DNA of 64,000 bases from Bacteroidaceae bacterium (GTDB lineage Bacteria; Bacteroidota; Bacteroidia; Bacteroidales; Bacteroidaceae): positions 62,001-126,000 of the forward strand of contig JAIKZH010000055.1 of assembly GCA_024682395.1 (NCBI GenBank), written 5' to 3'. How positions within the stretch are numbered: the stretch's first letter is position 1; every line of letters begins with the position of its first letter. A model generated the notes under the pieces. It had not been told where the DNA came from, made no database searches, and saw nothing but the letters and a program-made list of their open reading frames with translations. A program made the position numbers and the translations under genes. Shown one piece after another: positions 56,794-64,000 of this stretch.

Positions 56794-57954
56794 TCATTTA
56801 TTACCCTTTGCCCTATTATGGGTTTTACATAGTACCTGACAATTGGAGATATCAGTTGCCCCACCTTTGCTCCATGCTGTCACGTGGTCAGCATCCATAT
56901 CCTTAATGCCCCAAATTTTTGTTTTGTTATTAGTATCCGACAAAGCACAAAGCGGACAATTAGACTTTTGTTCTTTCTTTGCTTCTAAAGTTTGTTGTTC
57001 ATACACTCTTTTCTTTGTAGCTTCATCAAAAACACGAATCTCAAGCATTTTCTTATCTGTACATCCACCTAAGATATATTCAAATATTCCTTTTCTACTT
57101 TTCACATATGGGTCAGCATACAATTCATGAACCAGTGATGACACTTCTTGTGGATTATACGAATGCTTATGATATATTTCATATAATCGTCCCCATTCCA
57201 AGCCTCTCATTTCACTTTCCACATCTAAAAAAACACAAGAGATCCATTCTATTACAGTTGTGAAATATGTTTCTAATTCCTGTATACTATCATCATTACG
57301 ATGCATACTCATATAATTACCAATATTCCCTTTACTCACCCAATGCAATGCCGTATGCAAGAAATCCTGTCGATTCACACTTCCTGAGATATATGCACTC
57401 CATTTCTGTACATTAGCATTTTGAGAGTTAGAAAATTGTTCTTTGGCTTTCGTTACAAATGGACCTGAATACACAGCATTCAACAACTCCTGCTCGTTGA
57501 GCGGAATACCTGCAATGTTGATTGTTTTAAACCATTCTTTTATTTCACTTTCTTCGCCTTCGCACTCATAAATAAGTAGTTGGGTATTCATTATCATATC
57601 TTGCAAATCTTTTGCAAGACCAGAGAAATACTGTTCCATACCATTTGCATCTTTTATTGCAAACTTTCCTGTAACAAAACGACCAAAACTTGTTATGCGT
57701 TGCTGACCATCAAGAACCTCCAACTTACCTTCAGAAACCTTGTTAAAATAAATAAGTCCGAGCGGATAACCTTTCAACATTGAATATATCACAGCAACAT
57801 CGCGTTTCCCATCAGCATAGATATAATTACGTTGGTATTCGGGTTGAATGGTGAGTTTACCAGAAAGACCGAACAAACCTTTACACTCATATTCATTATA
57901 TACAAATCCTTCGCAAATCTCACGAACTGTATATTGCTTTAAAGTTGTTCTCAT
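56794..57954 (-). CDS. DUF262 (ParB/GmrS-like) protein with C-terminal HNH nuclease domain
   Basis: 386 residues. N-terminal DUF262 domain with the conserved [10 protein letters not shown] motif (Asp82-Arg86), which in GmrSD-type enzymes belongs to the nucleotide-hydrolysing part. C-terminal HNH domain at 333-386: Cys333/Cys336 (CPLC), [13 protein letters not shown] with His357, and Cys372/Cys376 followed by HNRAKGNK. Such proteins cut DNA, often modified phage DNA, or act with a methyltransferase. It starts 11 bases after the adenine methyltransferase gene and shares its direction, so the two are probably one operon. Cutting target and function are not known. Confidence 0.8.
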   Translation of the reverse strand: MRTTLKQYTVREICEGFVYNEYECKGLFGLSGKLTIQPEYQRNYIYADGKRDVAVIYSMLKGYPLGLIYFNKVSEGKLEVLDGQQRITSFGRFVTGKFAIKDANGMEQYFSGLAKDLQDMIMNTQLLIYECEGEESEIKEWFKTINIAGIPLNEQELLNAVYSGPFVTKAKEQFSNSQNANVQKWSAYISGSVNRQDFLHTALHWVSKGNIGNYMSMHRNDDSIQELETYFTTVIEWISCVFLDVESEMRGLEWGRLYEIYHKHSYNPQEVSSLVHELYADPYVKSRKGIFEYILGGCTDKKMLEIRVFDEATKKRVYEQQTLEAKKEQKSNCPLCALSDTNNKTKIWGIKDMDADHVTAWSKGGATDISNCQVLCKTHNRAKGNK

Positions 57955-57965
57955 AATATATCGAT

Positions 57966-59060
57966 TTATAATTTTTTACGGATAAGGATTTTTGCAAAAC
58001 AACTTATTAATTTATTATTAGAGTCTCTATAGCATAATTTACCCTTTCTAAAGCCTTTATCTTCTTGAAATAATTTTTTGCAATCCTCATTAGAAAGATT
58101 TGAACTCACGCCATAAAATACCCCTAAATCACCCCCATTTGCCATTCCAACTATGTCGAATTGCTCAGGGCAATATTTGTCCAGCCAGGAAATAGGAACG
58201 CCCATTATTCCTGTATAATCACTCGGAATTGCATCTGTATATGAGACTTCTATTGCATCATAATTAATATATTTAATATAACCAATGCCTTTAACCTCCT
58301 TATGCTTACTATATTTGAAATTATCTTCCATCGTCATTAAGGGAAGAGGATTATGACGTCTACCATGATCTATATTAGTAAACCAATAAGTATTTCCCAT
58401 TTTTTTAAAACCACCCTGCGGCTTTAAATATTCTTTTGCGCCAGAATTTACACCTAACCAAATGATATTATCCTTTATATAAGGGAATACTTCTTTATAT
58501 GATATTGCATTTACATTTCCAATTATCAAAAATTGTTTTCCTGCTTCCATAATCCATGCTAGGAATTCACGAAATAGAGAAAAGGGAGGATTAGTAATAA
58601 TAATATCGGCTTCATCACGCAGTTTTTTCACTTCATCAGAGCGAAAATCTCCATCACCTTCAAGGTATTTCCATTCCAAATCATCAATATCAATTATACC
58701 ATTTTGATTGGTATCGTGGTCTAGAACAAATATTTTACCATTTGTACGACTTTTGTCAGCATCGTAGTTCGGATTTTCAGTTTCAAAAATAGTTGGTTCC
58801 CATTGTTTTATCTTTTTACTTTCAACAGCATAAGAAGTAGAAATCAACTTCTTTAGGCCAAAATTTTCAAAGTTTTGAGCGAAGAACTTCGTAAAATTAC
58901 TCCATTCAGGATCATCACATGGTAGTAAAATTGTTTTTCCTCGAAAAACATTAGGATTATACTCTAAATATGCATTTATTTCTTTTTGAATATCAGGATA
59001 TTGAGTGTAAAACTCATCATTTTTTTCTTTTTTTGCTTTCGACAGATTTTGATTAGTCAT
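57966..59060 (-). CDS. EcoRI-type adenine-specific DNA methyltransferase
   Basis: 364 residues from the ATG at 59060. This start gives [20 protein letters not shown], the usual N-terminus of the family; in-frame starts at 59081 (ATG) and 59090 (TTG) would add 7 or 10 residues. NPPF at 157-160 is the catalytic motif IV of an N6-adenine methylase, and [19 protein letters not shown] is the conserved late segment of EcoRI-like methylases. It protects a specific site from cutting or marks host DNA. No EcoRI-like restriction gene is adjacent; the DUF262-HNH protein downstream is the only candidate nuclease. AT-rich codons compared with trp genes next door. Confidence 0.85.
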   Translation of the reverse strand: MTNQNLSKAKKEKNDEFYTQYPDIQKEINAYLEYNPNVFRGKTILLPCDDPEWSNFTKFFAQNFENFGLKKLISTSYAVESKKIKQWEPTIFETENPNYDADKSRTNGKIFVLDHDTNQNGIIDIDDLEWKYLEGDGDFRSDEVKKLRDEADIIITNPPFSLFREFLAWIMEAGKQFLIIGNVNAISYKEVFPYIKDNIIWLGVNSGAKEYLKPQGGFKKMGNTYWFTNIDHGRRHNPLPLMTMEDNFKYSKHKEVKGIGYIKYINYDAIEVSYTDAIPSDYTGIMGVPISWLDKYCPEQFDIVGMANGGDLGVFYGVSSNLSNEDCKKLFQEDKGFRKGKLCYRDSNNKLISCFAKILIRKKL

Positions 59061-59106
59061 AATGGTTGATAGTTTGCGCATTACTATCAATCCTATTCAT
59101 CAGATT

Positions 59107-59358
59107 TTGCTAAAAAGAAAAGTGTAGGCCTTTCTATCTTGTCCACGAGGAGCCTGCATGAACCCCGTTGCCCACATAGATTAGCCCACACCTAATTGGT
59201 GCGAGCATCAACTCTAACTGTGAGCAACGGAAAAGCAAACTTTCCGTGGATTAGCGTTATTCTAATGACTATGAATCATCAGTTTGCAGGCTTTTGATTC
59301 GGACAAGAATAATAGCTAATGCTTCGTTATAACTTATCGGGATTTCTCCCCCGAATTG
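59107..59358 (-). ncRNA. Candidate structured non-coding RNA or long leader upstream of the methyltransferase gene
   Basis: No plausible reading frame, yet nested complementary segments: 59138-59144 with 59301-59307 (CTTGTCC/GGACAAG); 59151-59158 with 59285-59292 (AGCCTGCA/TGCAGGCT); 59165-59171 with 59224-59230 (CCGTTGC/GCAACGG); 59181-59184 with 59214-59217; hairpins at 59189-59201, 59250-59266 and 59337-59354. An alternative hairpin CGGAAA/TTTCCG (59228-59246) competes with the third stem. A minus-strand promoter sits just upstream and a T-rich stretch (CTTTTCTTTTT) at the far end. GC content exceeds the flanks. No tmRNA, RNase P, SRP or riboswitch core motif was found; a 6S-like RNA is one possibility. 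Confidence 0.6.
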
Positions 59359-59361
59359 CTT

Positions 59362-59394
59362 GCAAATGTAATAAACTTTCTCGAACCAAACAAA
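59362..59394 (-). promoter_or_regulatory. Promoter of the structured RNA / methyltransferase unit
   Basis: Minus strand: TTTG (59391-59394), 20 bases, TACATTTG (59363-59370). Both boxes are perfect. It would start transcription near 59358, about 300 bases before the methyltransferase ATG. Confidence 0.75.
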
Positions 59395-59488
59395 TATATT
59401 ATTCGATTATTGTTCTTTCTATACTTTACACAACAGACTTTTCCCGATATTCTTAATATAATTGTTTATCAATCATCATATTTAGGTA

Positions 59489-59519
59489 TTGTGTAAACAA
59501 AATAAAATATGTATCTTTG
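59489..59519 (+). promoter_or_regulatory. Promoter of the ZIP transporter gene
   Basis: TTG at 59489-59491, 20 bases, TATCTTTG at 59512-59519; a leader of about 20 bases precedes the ATG at 59544. No metal-regulator palindrome is evident next to it. Confidence 0.75.
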
Positions 59520-59543
59520 CAGCAATCTTAAATAACCACATTT

Positions 59544-60326
59544 ATGATTGTTACACTTGCTATAGGACTCCTAATCCCATTATTGGGTACGATGTTTGGT
59601 TCTGCATTTGTTTTTCTTATGAGGAATAAAATGTCAGAACCTCTACAGAAATCATTATTAGGATTCGCTTCAGGTGTAATGGTGGCAGCATCTGTGTGGT
59701 CACTATTAATCCCAGCAATGAATATGTGCAGAGATAGCGGACAGTGGTCATTTGTTCCTGCCTCTGTTGGATTCTTGTTAGGGATTTGTTTTTTGTTGTT
59801 GATAGACGAACTAACCCCTCACTTACATATCGGAACAGATAAACCTGAGGGGATTCGTTCGCATCTTTCACGCACAGCAATGCTTACATTAGCAGTTACA
59901 ATACACAACCTACCAGAAGGAATGGCAATAGGTGTTGTGTATGGTGGGGCTGACCAAGGAGTCGGCAACATTACATTAGTAAACGCATTAGCCGTATCAA
60001 TCGGTATTGCAATACAAAACATCCCAGAAGGAGCTATCATCTCAATGCCAATGCGCGCTGCAGGTAACTCCAAATGGCGTTCTTTCATGATAGGCAGTCT
60101 AAGTGGCGTTATCGAACCTATAGGAGGGCTGATTATATTATTATTAGCCTCTACACTGACTCCAATCTTGCCATATCTATTGGCATTTGCTGCTGGAGCC
60201 ATGATATATGTGGTTATTGAGGAACTTATCCCTGAAGCATCAATGGGTAAGCACAGCAATTTAAGTACAATGGGCTTTGCCATTGGGTTTGTTCTTATGA
60301 TGATTCTGGATACTATTATGGAATAA
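59544..60326 (+). CDS. ZIP-family metal importer
   Basis: 260 residues, about eight membrane spans. The two metal-binding helices carry HNLPEGMAIG (His121, Asn122, Glu125) and QNIPEGAIIS (Asn159, Glu162), the hallmark of ZIP proteins such as ZupT; the cytoplasmic loop has HLHIG, a small His cluster. Imports zinc and perhaps other divalent metals down their gradient. It precedes a Cu/Zn exporter gene by 111 bases. Confidence 0.92.
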   Translation: MIVTLAIGLLIPLLGTMFGSAFVFLMRNKMSEPLQKSLLGFASGVMVAASVWSLLIPAMNMCRDSGQWSFVPASVGFLLGICFLLLIDELTPHLHIGTDKPEGIRSHLSRTAMLTLAVTIHNLPEGMAIGVVYGGADQGVGNITLVNALAVSIGIAIQNIPEGAIISMPMRAAGNSKWRSFMIGSLSGVIEPIGGLIILLLASTLTPILPYLLAFAAGAMIYVVIEELIPEASMGKHSNLSTMGFAIGFVLMMILDTIME

Positions 60327-60423
60327 ATAACTGAGTCATAAGATTATACACAATAATTAGATGAGTATATGAGTTATTTATAGTGCTATATTACAATTGG
60401 GAAATATAATTCTGTCAAAATAT

Positions 60424-60430
60424 AAGGAGG
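60424..60430 (+). promoter_or_regulatory. Unusual strong Shine-Dalgarno sequence
   Basis: AAGGAGG seven bases before the exporter's ATG. Nearly all other genes in the window have no such sequence. Confidence 0.7.
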
Positions 60431-60437
60431 TAAATTT

Positions 60438-61514
60438 ATGGAATATGTTCTTAATGTACTACAAGCGGTAGTAGGGATTATAAATGAGATGTCGCCTTAC
60501 TTGCTTTTAGGCTTCATATTAGCTGGCGTAATGCACGCCTTTATTCCTAATGGATGGTACACAAAATATCTTAGCGGTAATACCATAAAATCGGTTATAA
60601 ATGCTGCCATTTTCGGGATTCCGTTACCTTTATGCTCATGTGGGGTAATACCAACAGCCACATCATTATATCGTGAAGGCGCAAGCAAAGGAGCTGTTGT
60701 TTCATTCTTAGTGGCTACACCACAAACAGGAGTAGATAGCATTATTGCGACTTACTCTCTTATGGGATTACCATTTGCAATAGTTCGTCCTATAGCCGCC
60801 TTGTTCACAGCTGTTGTAAGCGGTTCGTTAGTTACTTTCTTACAAGGCAAGGATATAAAAAAGGATTCTGAGTCCAATAAAAAACAAGAGGAAGCACACT
60901 GCCATCAATGCAACGAGAAACATGGTTTCTGGGGAAAATGCTATGAAGCCATTAAATTTGGTTTTATTGAACTGATGGAGGATATAGGTAAATGGCTCGT
61001 TATAGGCCTAATAATTGCTGGTTTGATTACAGTACTTGTTCCTGACGACTTCTTCTCTATATTCAAAGACAATACAGCACTAAGTATATTACTTGTACTA
61101 TGTATCAGCATTCCTATGTATATATGTGCAACAGGCAGCATACCTATTGCAGTTGCACTGATACTGAAAGGACTAACTCCTGGTGCAGCCTTAGTTATGC
61201 TTATAGCAGGCCCTGCATGTAATTTAGCATCAATCTTCGTCATAAACAAAGTATTGGGAAATAAAGCTTTGGCACTTTATATTACTGCTATAATACTGGG
61301 GTCTGTCTTGTTCGGAATAGGTATTGACTATCTCCTACCTCGTGAATGGTTCATTAACAATCTAATGATTTCAAATGAACACGAACATGGTGCCGGATGG
61401 TTTGAATGGATATGCACCGGAACACTTATCCTATTACTTCTAAACGTGGTGCGTATAAAACTGCAACACAAGCAACCTACATGCAGTTGCCATTGCAATC
61501 ATGATCATGATTGA
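60438..61514 (+). CDS. SO_0444-type Cu/Zn efflux permease
   Basis: 358 residues with about eight spans (DUF318/permease family). CSCGVIP at 66-72, the cytoplasmic Cys/His cluster AHCHQCNEKHGFWGKC, IPMYICATGSIPIAVAL in the second half and the C-terminal tail CSCHCNHDHD are the marks of the SO_0444 type, which exports copper or zinc. The pairing with a ZIP importer immediately upstream gives opposing fluxes in one locus. The ATG is preceded by AAGGAGG at 60424-60430, seven bases before it, a strong Shine-Dalgarno sequence rare in this phylum. Confidence 0.85.
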   Translation: MEYVLNVLQAVVGIINEMSPYLLLGFILAGVMHAFIPNGWYTKYLSGNTIKSVINAAIFGIPLPLCSCGVIPTATSLYREGASKGAVVSFLVATPQTGVDSIIATYSLMGLPFAIVRPIAALFTAVVSGSLVTFLQGKDIKKDSESNKKQEEAHCHQCNEKHGFWGKCYEAIKFGFIELMEDIGKWLVIGLIIAGLITVLVPDDFFSIFKDNTALSILLVLCISIPMYICATGSIPIAVALILKGLTPGAALVMLIAGPACNLASIFVINKVLGNKALALYITAIILGSVLFGIGIDYLLPREWFINNLMISNEHEHGAGWFEWICTGTLILLLLNVVRIKLQHKQPTCSCHCNHDHD

Positions 61515-61524
61515 ATAAGCATAA

Positions 61525-61671
61525 ATCGTGCATGATTATTTAACCCGTAAAACAAAATATTCCATATTGTATCGTACGCGATATATTGTTAAATAAACTT
61601 AAAATATAACATAAATCGCTTGCGATATAAATTATTATCTTTATCTTTGCCTCAGAAATATCGCAAACGAC
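61525..61671 (+). promoter_or_regulatory. Four ATCG-N4-CGAT operators around the gpx-marR promoter
   Basis: Copies at 61525-61536 (ATCG-TGCA-TGAT), 61571-61582 (ATCG-TACG-CGAT), 61615-61626 (ATCG-CTTG-CGAT) and 61660-61671 (ATCG-CAAA-CGAC). Start-to-start distances are 46, 44 and 45 bases. The third overlaps the -33 box and the fourth lies just after the transcription start. They are likely sites of the MarR protein encoded in the operon, though that is inference. Confidence 0.7.
61620..61649 (+). promoter_or_regulatory. Promoter of the gpx-marR operon
   Basis: TTG at 61620-61622, 19 bases, TATCTTTG at 61642-61649. The -33 box sits within operator copy 3. The gpx ATG is 37 bases downstream. 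Confidence 0.8.
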
Positions 61672-61686
61672 ATAATTTAGGAATAT

Positions 61687-62232
61687 ATGGCTAAGATTTA
61701 TGATTTCAAGGCTCTCACGAGCAAAGGCAAGGAGATTGATTTCTCAGAGTTTCAAGGAAAAGTATTGCTGATTGTCAACACAGCCAGCAAGTGTGGATTC
61801 ACACCTCAGTTTGAAGGGCTGGAGAAACTGAACCAGAAGTACAAGGACAAGGGACTGGTCGTCATCGGATTCCCATGCAACCAGTTCAAGGAACAAGATC
61901 CTGGTACAGACGGACAGATTGAAGAGTTCTGCCAGATTAACTATGGAGTAACCTTCCAAATCATGAAGAAAACCGACGTGAACGGACCTGCAGCAGAACC
62001 TATTTTCGAGTACCTGAAGTCACAGGCTCCAACCGAGGAATATAATGGACTGAAGGCAAAAGCCGCAAAGACTCTCTTCAAGGCTATCAGCAATAGTGTG
62101 GAGAAGGACAGCGATATCAAATGGAATTTCACCAAGTTTTTGATCTCCAAGGACGGTGAGACTATCAAACGCTATGCGCCAACAACAGAGCCTAAGGACT
62201 TTGAGAAGGACATTGAAGCCATGTTGGCTTAA
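61687..62232 (+). CDS. Glutathione peroxidase family protein (thioredoxin-type peroxidase)
   Basis: 181 residues. Catalytic Cys36 in NTASKCGFTPQ (Cys, not selenocysteine), Gln70 in CNQFKEQDPG, and Trp146-Asn147 in KWNFTKFL. Cys64 and Cys82 could act as resolving cysteines; bacterial members of this type generally use thioredoxin rather than glutathione. Detoxifies peroxides in the cytoplasm. Codon use changes sharply here: CTG for leucine, AAG for lysine and AAC for asparagine become common, unlike the metal-transporter genes before it. Operon with marR, 29 bases apart. Confidence 0.92.
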   Translation: MAKIYDFKALTSKGKEIDFSEFQGKVLLIVNTASKCGFTPQFEGLEKLNQKYKDKGLVVIGFPCNQFKEQDPGTDGQIEEFCQINYGVTFQIMKKTDVNGPAAEPIFEYLKSQAPTEEYNGLKAKAAKTLFKAISNSVEKDSDIKWNFTKFLISKDGETIKRYAPTTEPKDFEKDIEAMLA

Positions 62233-62261
62233 TTGAAAGCTGAAAATAAGAGTATAGAAAT

Positions 62262-62702
62262 ATGCACGCAGAGTTACAACTTGATAATCAGATATGTTTC
62301 CGTCTATATACGGCAACCAGACTGATAACACAGGCATACACACCGATATTGACAAAGTTGGGCATCACCTATCCGCAGTACCTTGTTCTTATGGTGCTGT
62401 GGGAAAAAGACAATCAGCCTGTTAACGACATCGCACATCGTCTGTTATTAGAAACCAACACGGTCACCCCATTGCTACAACGCATGGAGAAGCAAGGTAT
62501 TGTCTGTCGTAAAAAAGGCGAGAAAGACAAACGCCAACAGATTGTCAGTCTGACAGCGAAAGGTAAGGAACTTGAGAAAAAAGCGTTTGCTAAGATTCCT
62601 TCGAGTATGGGAGATCAACTCTCAGCCTGTCCTCTGAAACTCGAAGACTACAAGCGTCTGGCGCAAGAACTTGACTCTATTATTGAAACATTAAAGAAAT
62701 AA
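62262..62702 (+). CDS. MarR-family regulator, OhrR-like
   Basis: 146 residues. Winged helix domain with YPQYLVLMVLWEKDNQPVNDIAHRLLLETNTVTPLLQRMEKQ and the wing KGEKDKRQQIVSLT; Cys12-region sensing (LDNQICFRL, Cys9) matches the redox Cys of OhrR-type repressors, which react with organic peroxides. It follows gpx, and the four palindromes before gpx are plausible operators, so it likely represses its own operon until peroxide appears. OhrR identity is inferred from the N-terminal Cys and the neighbour. Confidence 0.88.
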   Translation: MHAELQLDNQICFRLYTATRLITQAYTPILTKLGITYPQYLVLMVLWEKDNQPVNDIAHRLLLETNTVTPLLQRMEKQGIVCRKKGEKDKRQQIVSLTAKGKELEKKAFAKIPSSMGDQLSACPLKLEDYKRLAQELDSIIETLKK

Positions 62703-62709
62703 GATAATT

Positions 62710-62895
62710 ATGACACATCAATGTGAAAACTGCAAATTACGAGCTAATTACGACAAGAAACCAAACTCTATGATGGGACGCTTCTGGCGTTGGCACATCA
62801 ACTTCTGCCCAGGTTGGAAAGCCTATTTCACATCCCTTCCAGCCGATCAGCAGCAGGCACTACGTGAAAAATATCAGTTTACTAAATACCAATAA
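62710..62895 (+). CDS. Small Cys-containing protein of the gpx-marR operon
   Basis: 61 residues. N-terminal HQCENCKLR has a CxxC pair, and FCPGWKAYFTSLPADQQQALREKYQF follows a Trp-rich HWRF-like segment (GRFWRWHINFC). The CxxC, the third Cys and the nearby His could bind a metal or act in thiol exchange. I do not know a named family. It begins seven bases after marR, so it belongs to the same operon. Function unassigned. Confidence 0.65.
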   Translation: MTHQCENCKLRANYDKKPNSMMGRFWRWHINFCPGWKAYFTSLPADQQQALREKYQFTKYQ

Positions 62896-62987
62896 TCCCT
62901 TAAGATAATAGAATTCATATTAAAGGGAATTCAGGTAACGAAAATATCCTACTATACATTAATCATATCGTAACTACATTACTAATA

Positions 62988-63022
62988 ATCAGCTATCAGG
63001 TACATTCTACTTGATAGCTGAT
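62988..63022. terminator. Bidirectional hairpin between converging genes
   Basis: Perfect 11-bp stem (ATCAGCTATCA 62988-62998 and its complement 63012-63022) with a 13-base loop. No long T run on either side; placed between the end of the gpx-marR operon and the end of the propeller gene. Confidence 0.6.
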
Positions 63023-63057
63023 AATTGGTTTATATCAATATAATAATATTACTAGAT

Positions 63058-64000
63058 TCACAAACTTATCTTATATCGTACTATTACGTTATTTATAAGA
63101 TTCTTGTCTGATAGTTCTTTTAATTCAGTAAGTTCCTTAGGAACATGACCCTCTGTGTATTGACCAGGGAAACTCAATAAGTCAGTCGTTAGTTTACCAT
63201 AATAAAACCCCTTATAATAACAATAAGGAGTTTTATAGGCAAACAATTCTGAGAGATGTCTTTCACCAAGTTTATCAGAATCAAATCTTGTCAGCACAGT
63301 TTTACCTGTCTTTTTATCATATATGACATCCACTGCATCAGCATATCCAACCCTACGTATCAGATATTGCGGACTTTCAACGATAGAACCTGAATAGAAA
63401 GACTTCTTTAGACCTCCCATAAATAGATTCTTTATCACACCTTCTTCAATATCCTCATCTGTATAAAACTGAAGTTTGTTACCTGTATATTCGAAATCTG
63501 CATATGGAAGCACGTCCAATCCGTCAAGTTTATACACAGTAGGATCTAATGTTGGAGCAGCTAATAATCCATTCTCGCCGTTATACAACCGATTCACGCG
63601 TTCTTGCATTATCATTGCACTATTTTGCTTGACATCGATTAATTCTGATACATTATTGAATTTAGATGTAGAATCGCATATATTAATAAGATGATCGGTC
63701 TCACGTGCAATACGATCGCCTGTCATATACGGATTTGTAACCGAATAATAATATCCTGAATGATACCCATTCTCGCGATTGTTTATTAGTTGTATAGGAA
63801 CAGTCCTAACATACTCACCGTCTAATGTATATTCGAGAATCTTAAGGCCATAGTTATCTGTCAAAACAATGCGATTCTCACAATCATTTACATACATGGA
63901 AGATAACTTCAACCATTCGTTTTTGGCTTTACCCACATGCGATATCTTAAATAGAAAATCTCCATCGAGAGAGAATACGCATACATATCCGCTATTACTA
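63058..64000 (-). CDS. 6-bladed beta-propeller (BF3164-like) protein, partial
   Basis: At least 314 residues; the reading frame stays open through the window's end, so the start lies beyond base 64000 and the GTG at 63936 is internal. The visible first residues SGYVCVFSLDGDFLFKISHVG are a typical propeller-blade repeat (VFDxxGxFLxKI), followed by NDCENRIVLTDNYGLKILEYTLDGEYVRTV, a second blade. Such proteins are often lipoproteins of the Bacteroidetes envelope with unknown ligand. Single gene, converging with the gpx operon. Confidence 0.75.
   Translation of the reverse strand, partial: SNSGYVCVFSLDGDFLFKISHVGKAKNEWLKLSSMYVNDCENRIVLTDNYGLKILEYTLDGEYVRTVPIQLINNRENGYHSGYYYSVTNPYMTGDRIARETDHLINICDSTSKFNNVSELIDVKQNSAMIMQERVNRLYNGENGLLAAPTLDPTVYKLDGLDVLPYADFEYTGNKLQFYTDEDIEEGVIKNLFMGGLKKSFYSGSIVESPQYLIRRVGYADAVDVIYDKKTGKTVLTRFDSDKLGERHLSELFAYKTPYCYYKGFYYGKLTTDLLSFPGQYTEGHVPKELTELKELSDKNLINNVIVRYKISL

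Noticed and set aside
59107..59358. Structured region read as tmRNA, RNase P RNA, SRP RNA or cobalamin/TPP/SAM riboswitch
   Set aside because: None of the conserved cores (tag frame and tRNA-like end, GAGGAAAGTCC, GGAAGCAGC, B12 box, CTGAGA) is present on either strand.
63936..63938. GTG as start of the propeller gene
   Set aside because: The frame continues open to the end of the window and the upstream residues form a typical blade repeat.

Overview
The window comes from a low-GC member of the Bacteroidales, probably Prevotella-like; I would not go below order with confidence. Reasons: repeated promoters of the Bacteroidetes type (TTG or TTTG, 19-20 bases, TAnnTTTG), almost no Shine-Dalgarno sequences, Bacteroidetes families (DUF4294, DUF4861, OmpH beside MurI, CotH with a T9SS-like tail, 6-bladed propeller proteins), and the unfused trp order B-E-G-D-C-F-A. 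Most of the window is ordinary core chromosome.

Layout. 1-5.1 kb (+): 3' end of a dipeptidyl peptidase III gene, an AlkD-like protein, a Fur regulator, purA, aroA and two small unknown proteins. 5.2-11 kb: a DUF4294 protein (-), then PASTA protein, RluD-like synthase and Ddl (+), then a secreted CotH-fold protein. 11.3-15.3 kb (-): a small basic exported protein, then a lipoprotein and TonB-receptor pair that looks metal (perhaps copper) related. 15.5-30.4 kb (-): the information-processing block; in transcription order rpsU, xerC-like, hpf, tRNA-Thr(TGT), tRNA-Tyr, tRNA-Thr(GGT), tuf, tRNA-Trp, secE, nusG, rplK, rplA, rplJ, rplL, terminator, rpoB, rpoC. 30.6-44.5 kb (-): 5'-nucleotidase, small beta-grasp-like protein and GH51 arabinofuranosidase; a membrane protein; a U32 protein; then a rnr, DUF4861, ompH, murI, CPBP, HhH-protein run. 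44.9-49.7 kb (+): cysS, a tiny membrane protein and an M16 peptidase. 49.8-56.6 kb (+): a complete trp operon behind a Trp-codon attenuator.

56.6-59.4 kb is the accessory part: a 122-bp element with 31-bp inverted ends, a DUF262-HNH nuclease gene and an EcoRI-type adenine methyltransferase gene (co-directional, 11 bp apart), and upstream of them a strongly structured, apparently non-coding stretch of about 250 bases with its own promoter. This is my best candidate for an undescribed unit. It is followed (+) by a ZIP importer and an SO_0444-type Cu/Zn exporter, then a glutathione peroxidase, MarR regulator and small Cys-rich protein operon whose promoter carries four ATCG-N4-CGAT operators spaced 44-46 bp apart and whose codon use differs from its neighbours. 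The window ends inside a 6-bladed propeller gene (-).

No rRNA genes, CRISPR arrays, complete insertion sequences or replication origin were seen. All family calls rest on motifs read by eye; no database search was possible.
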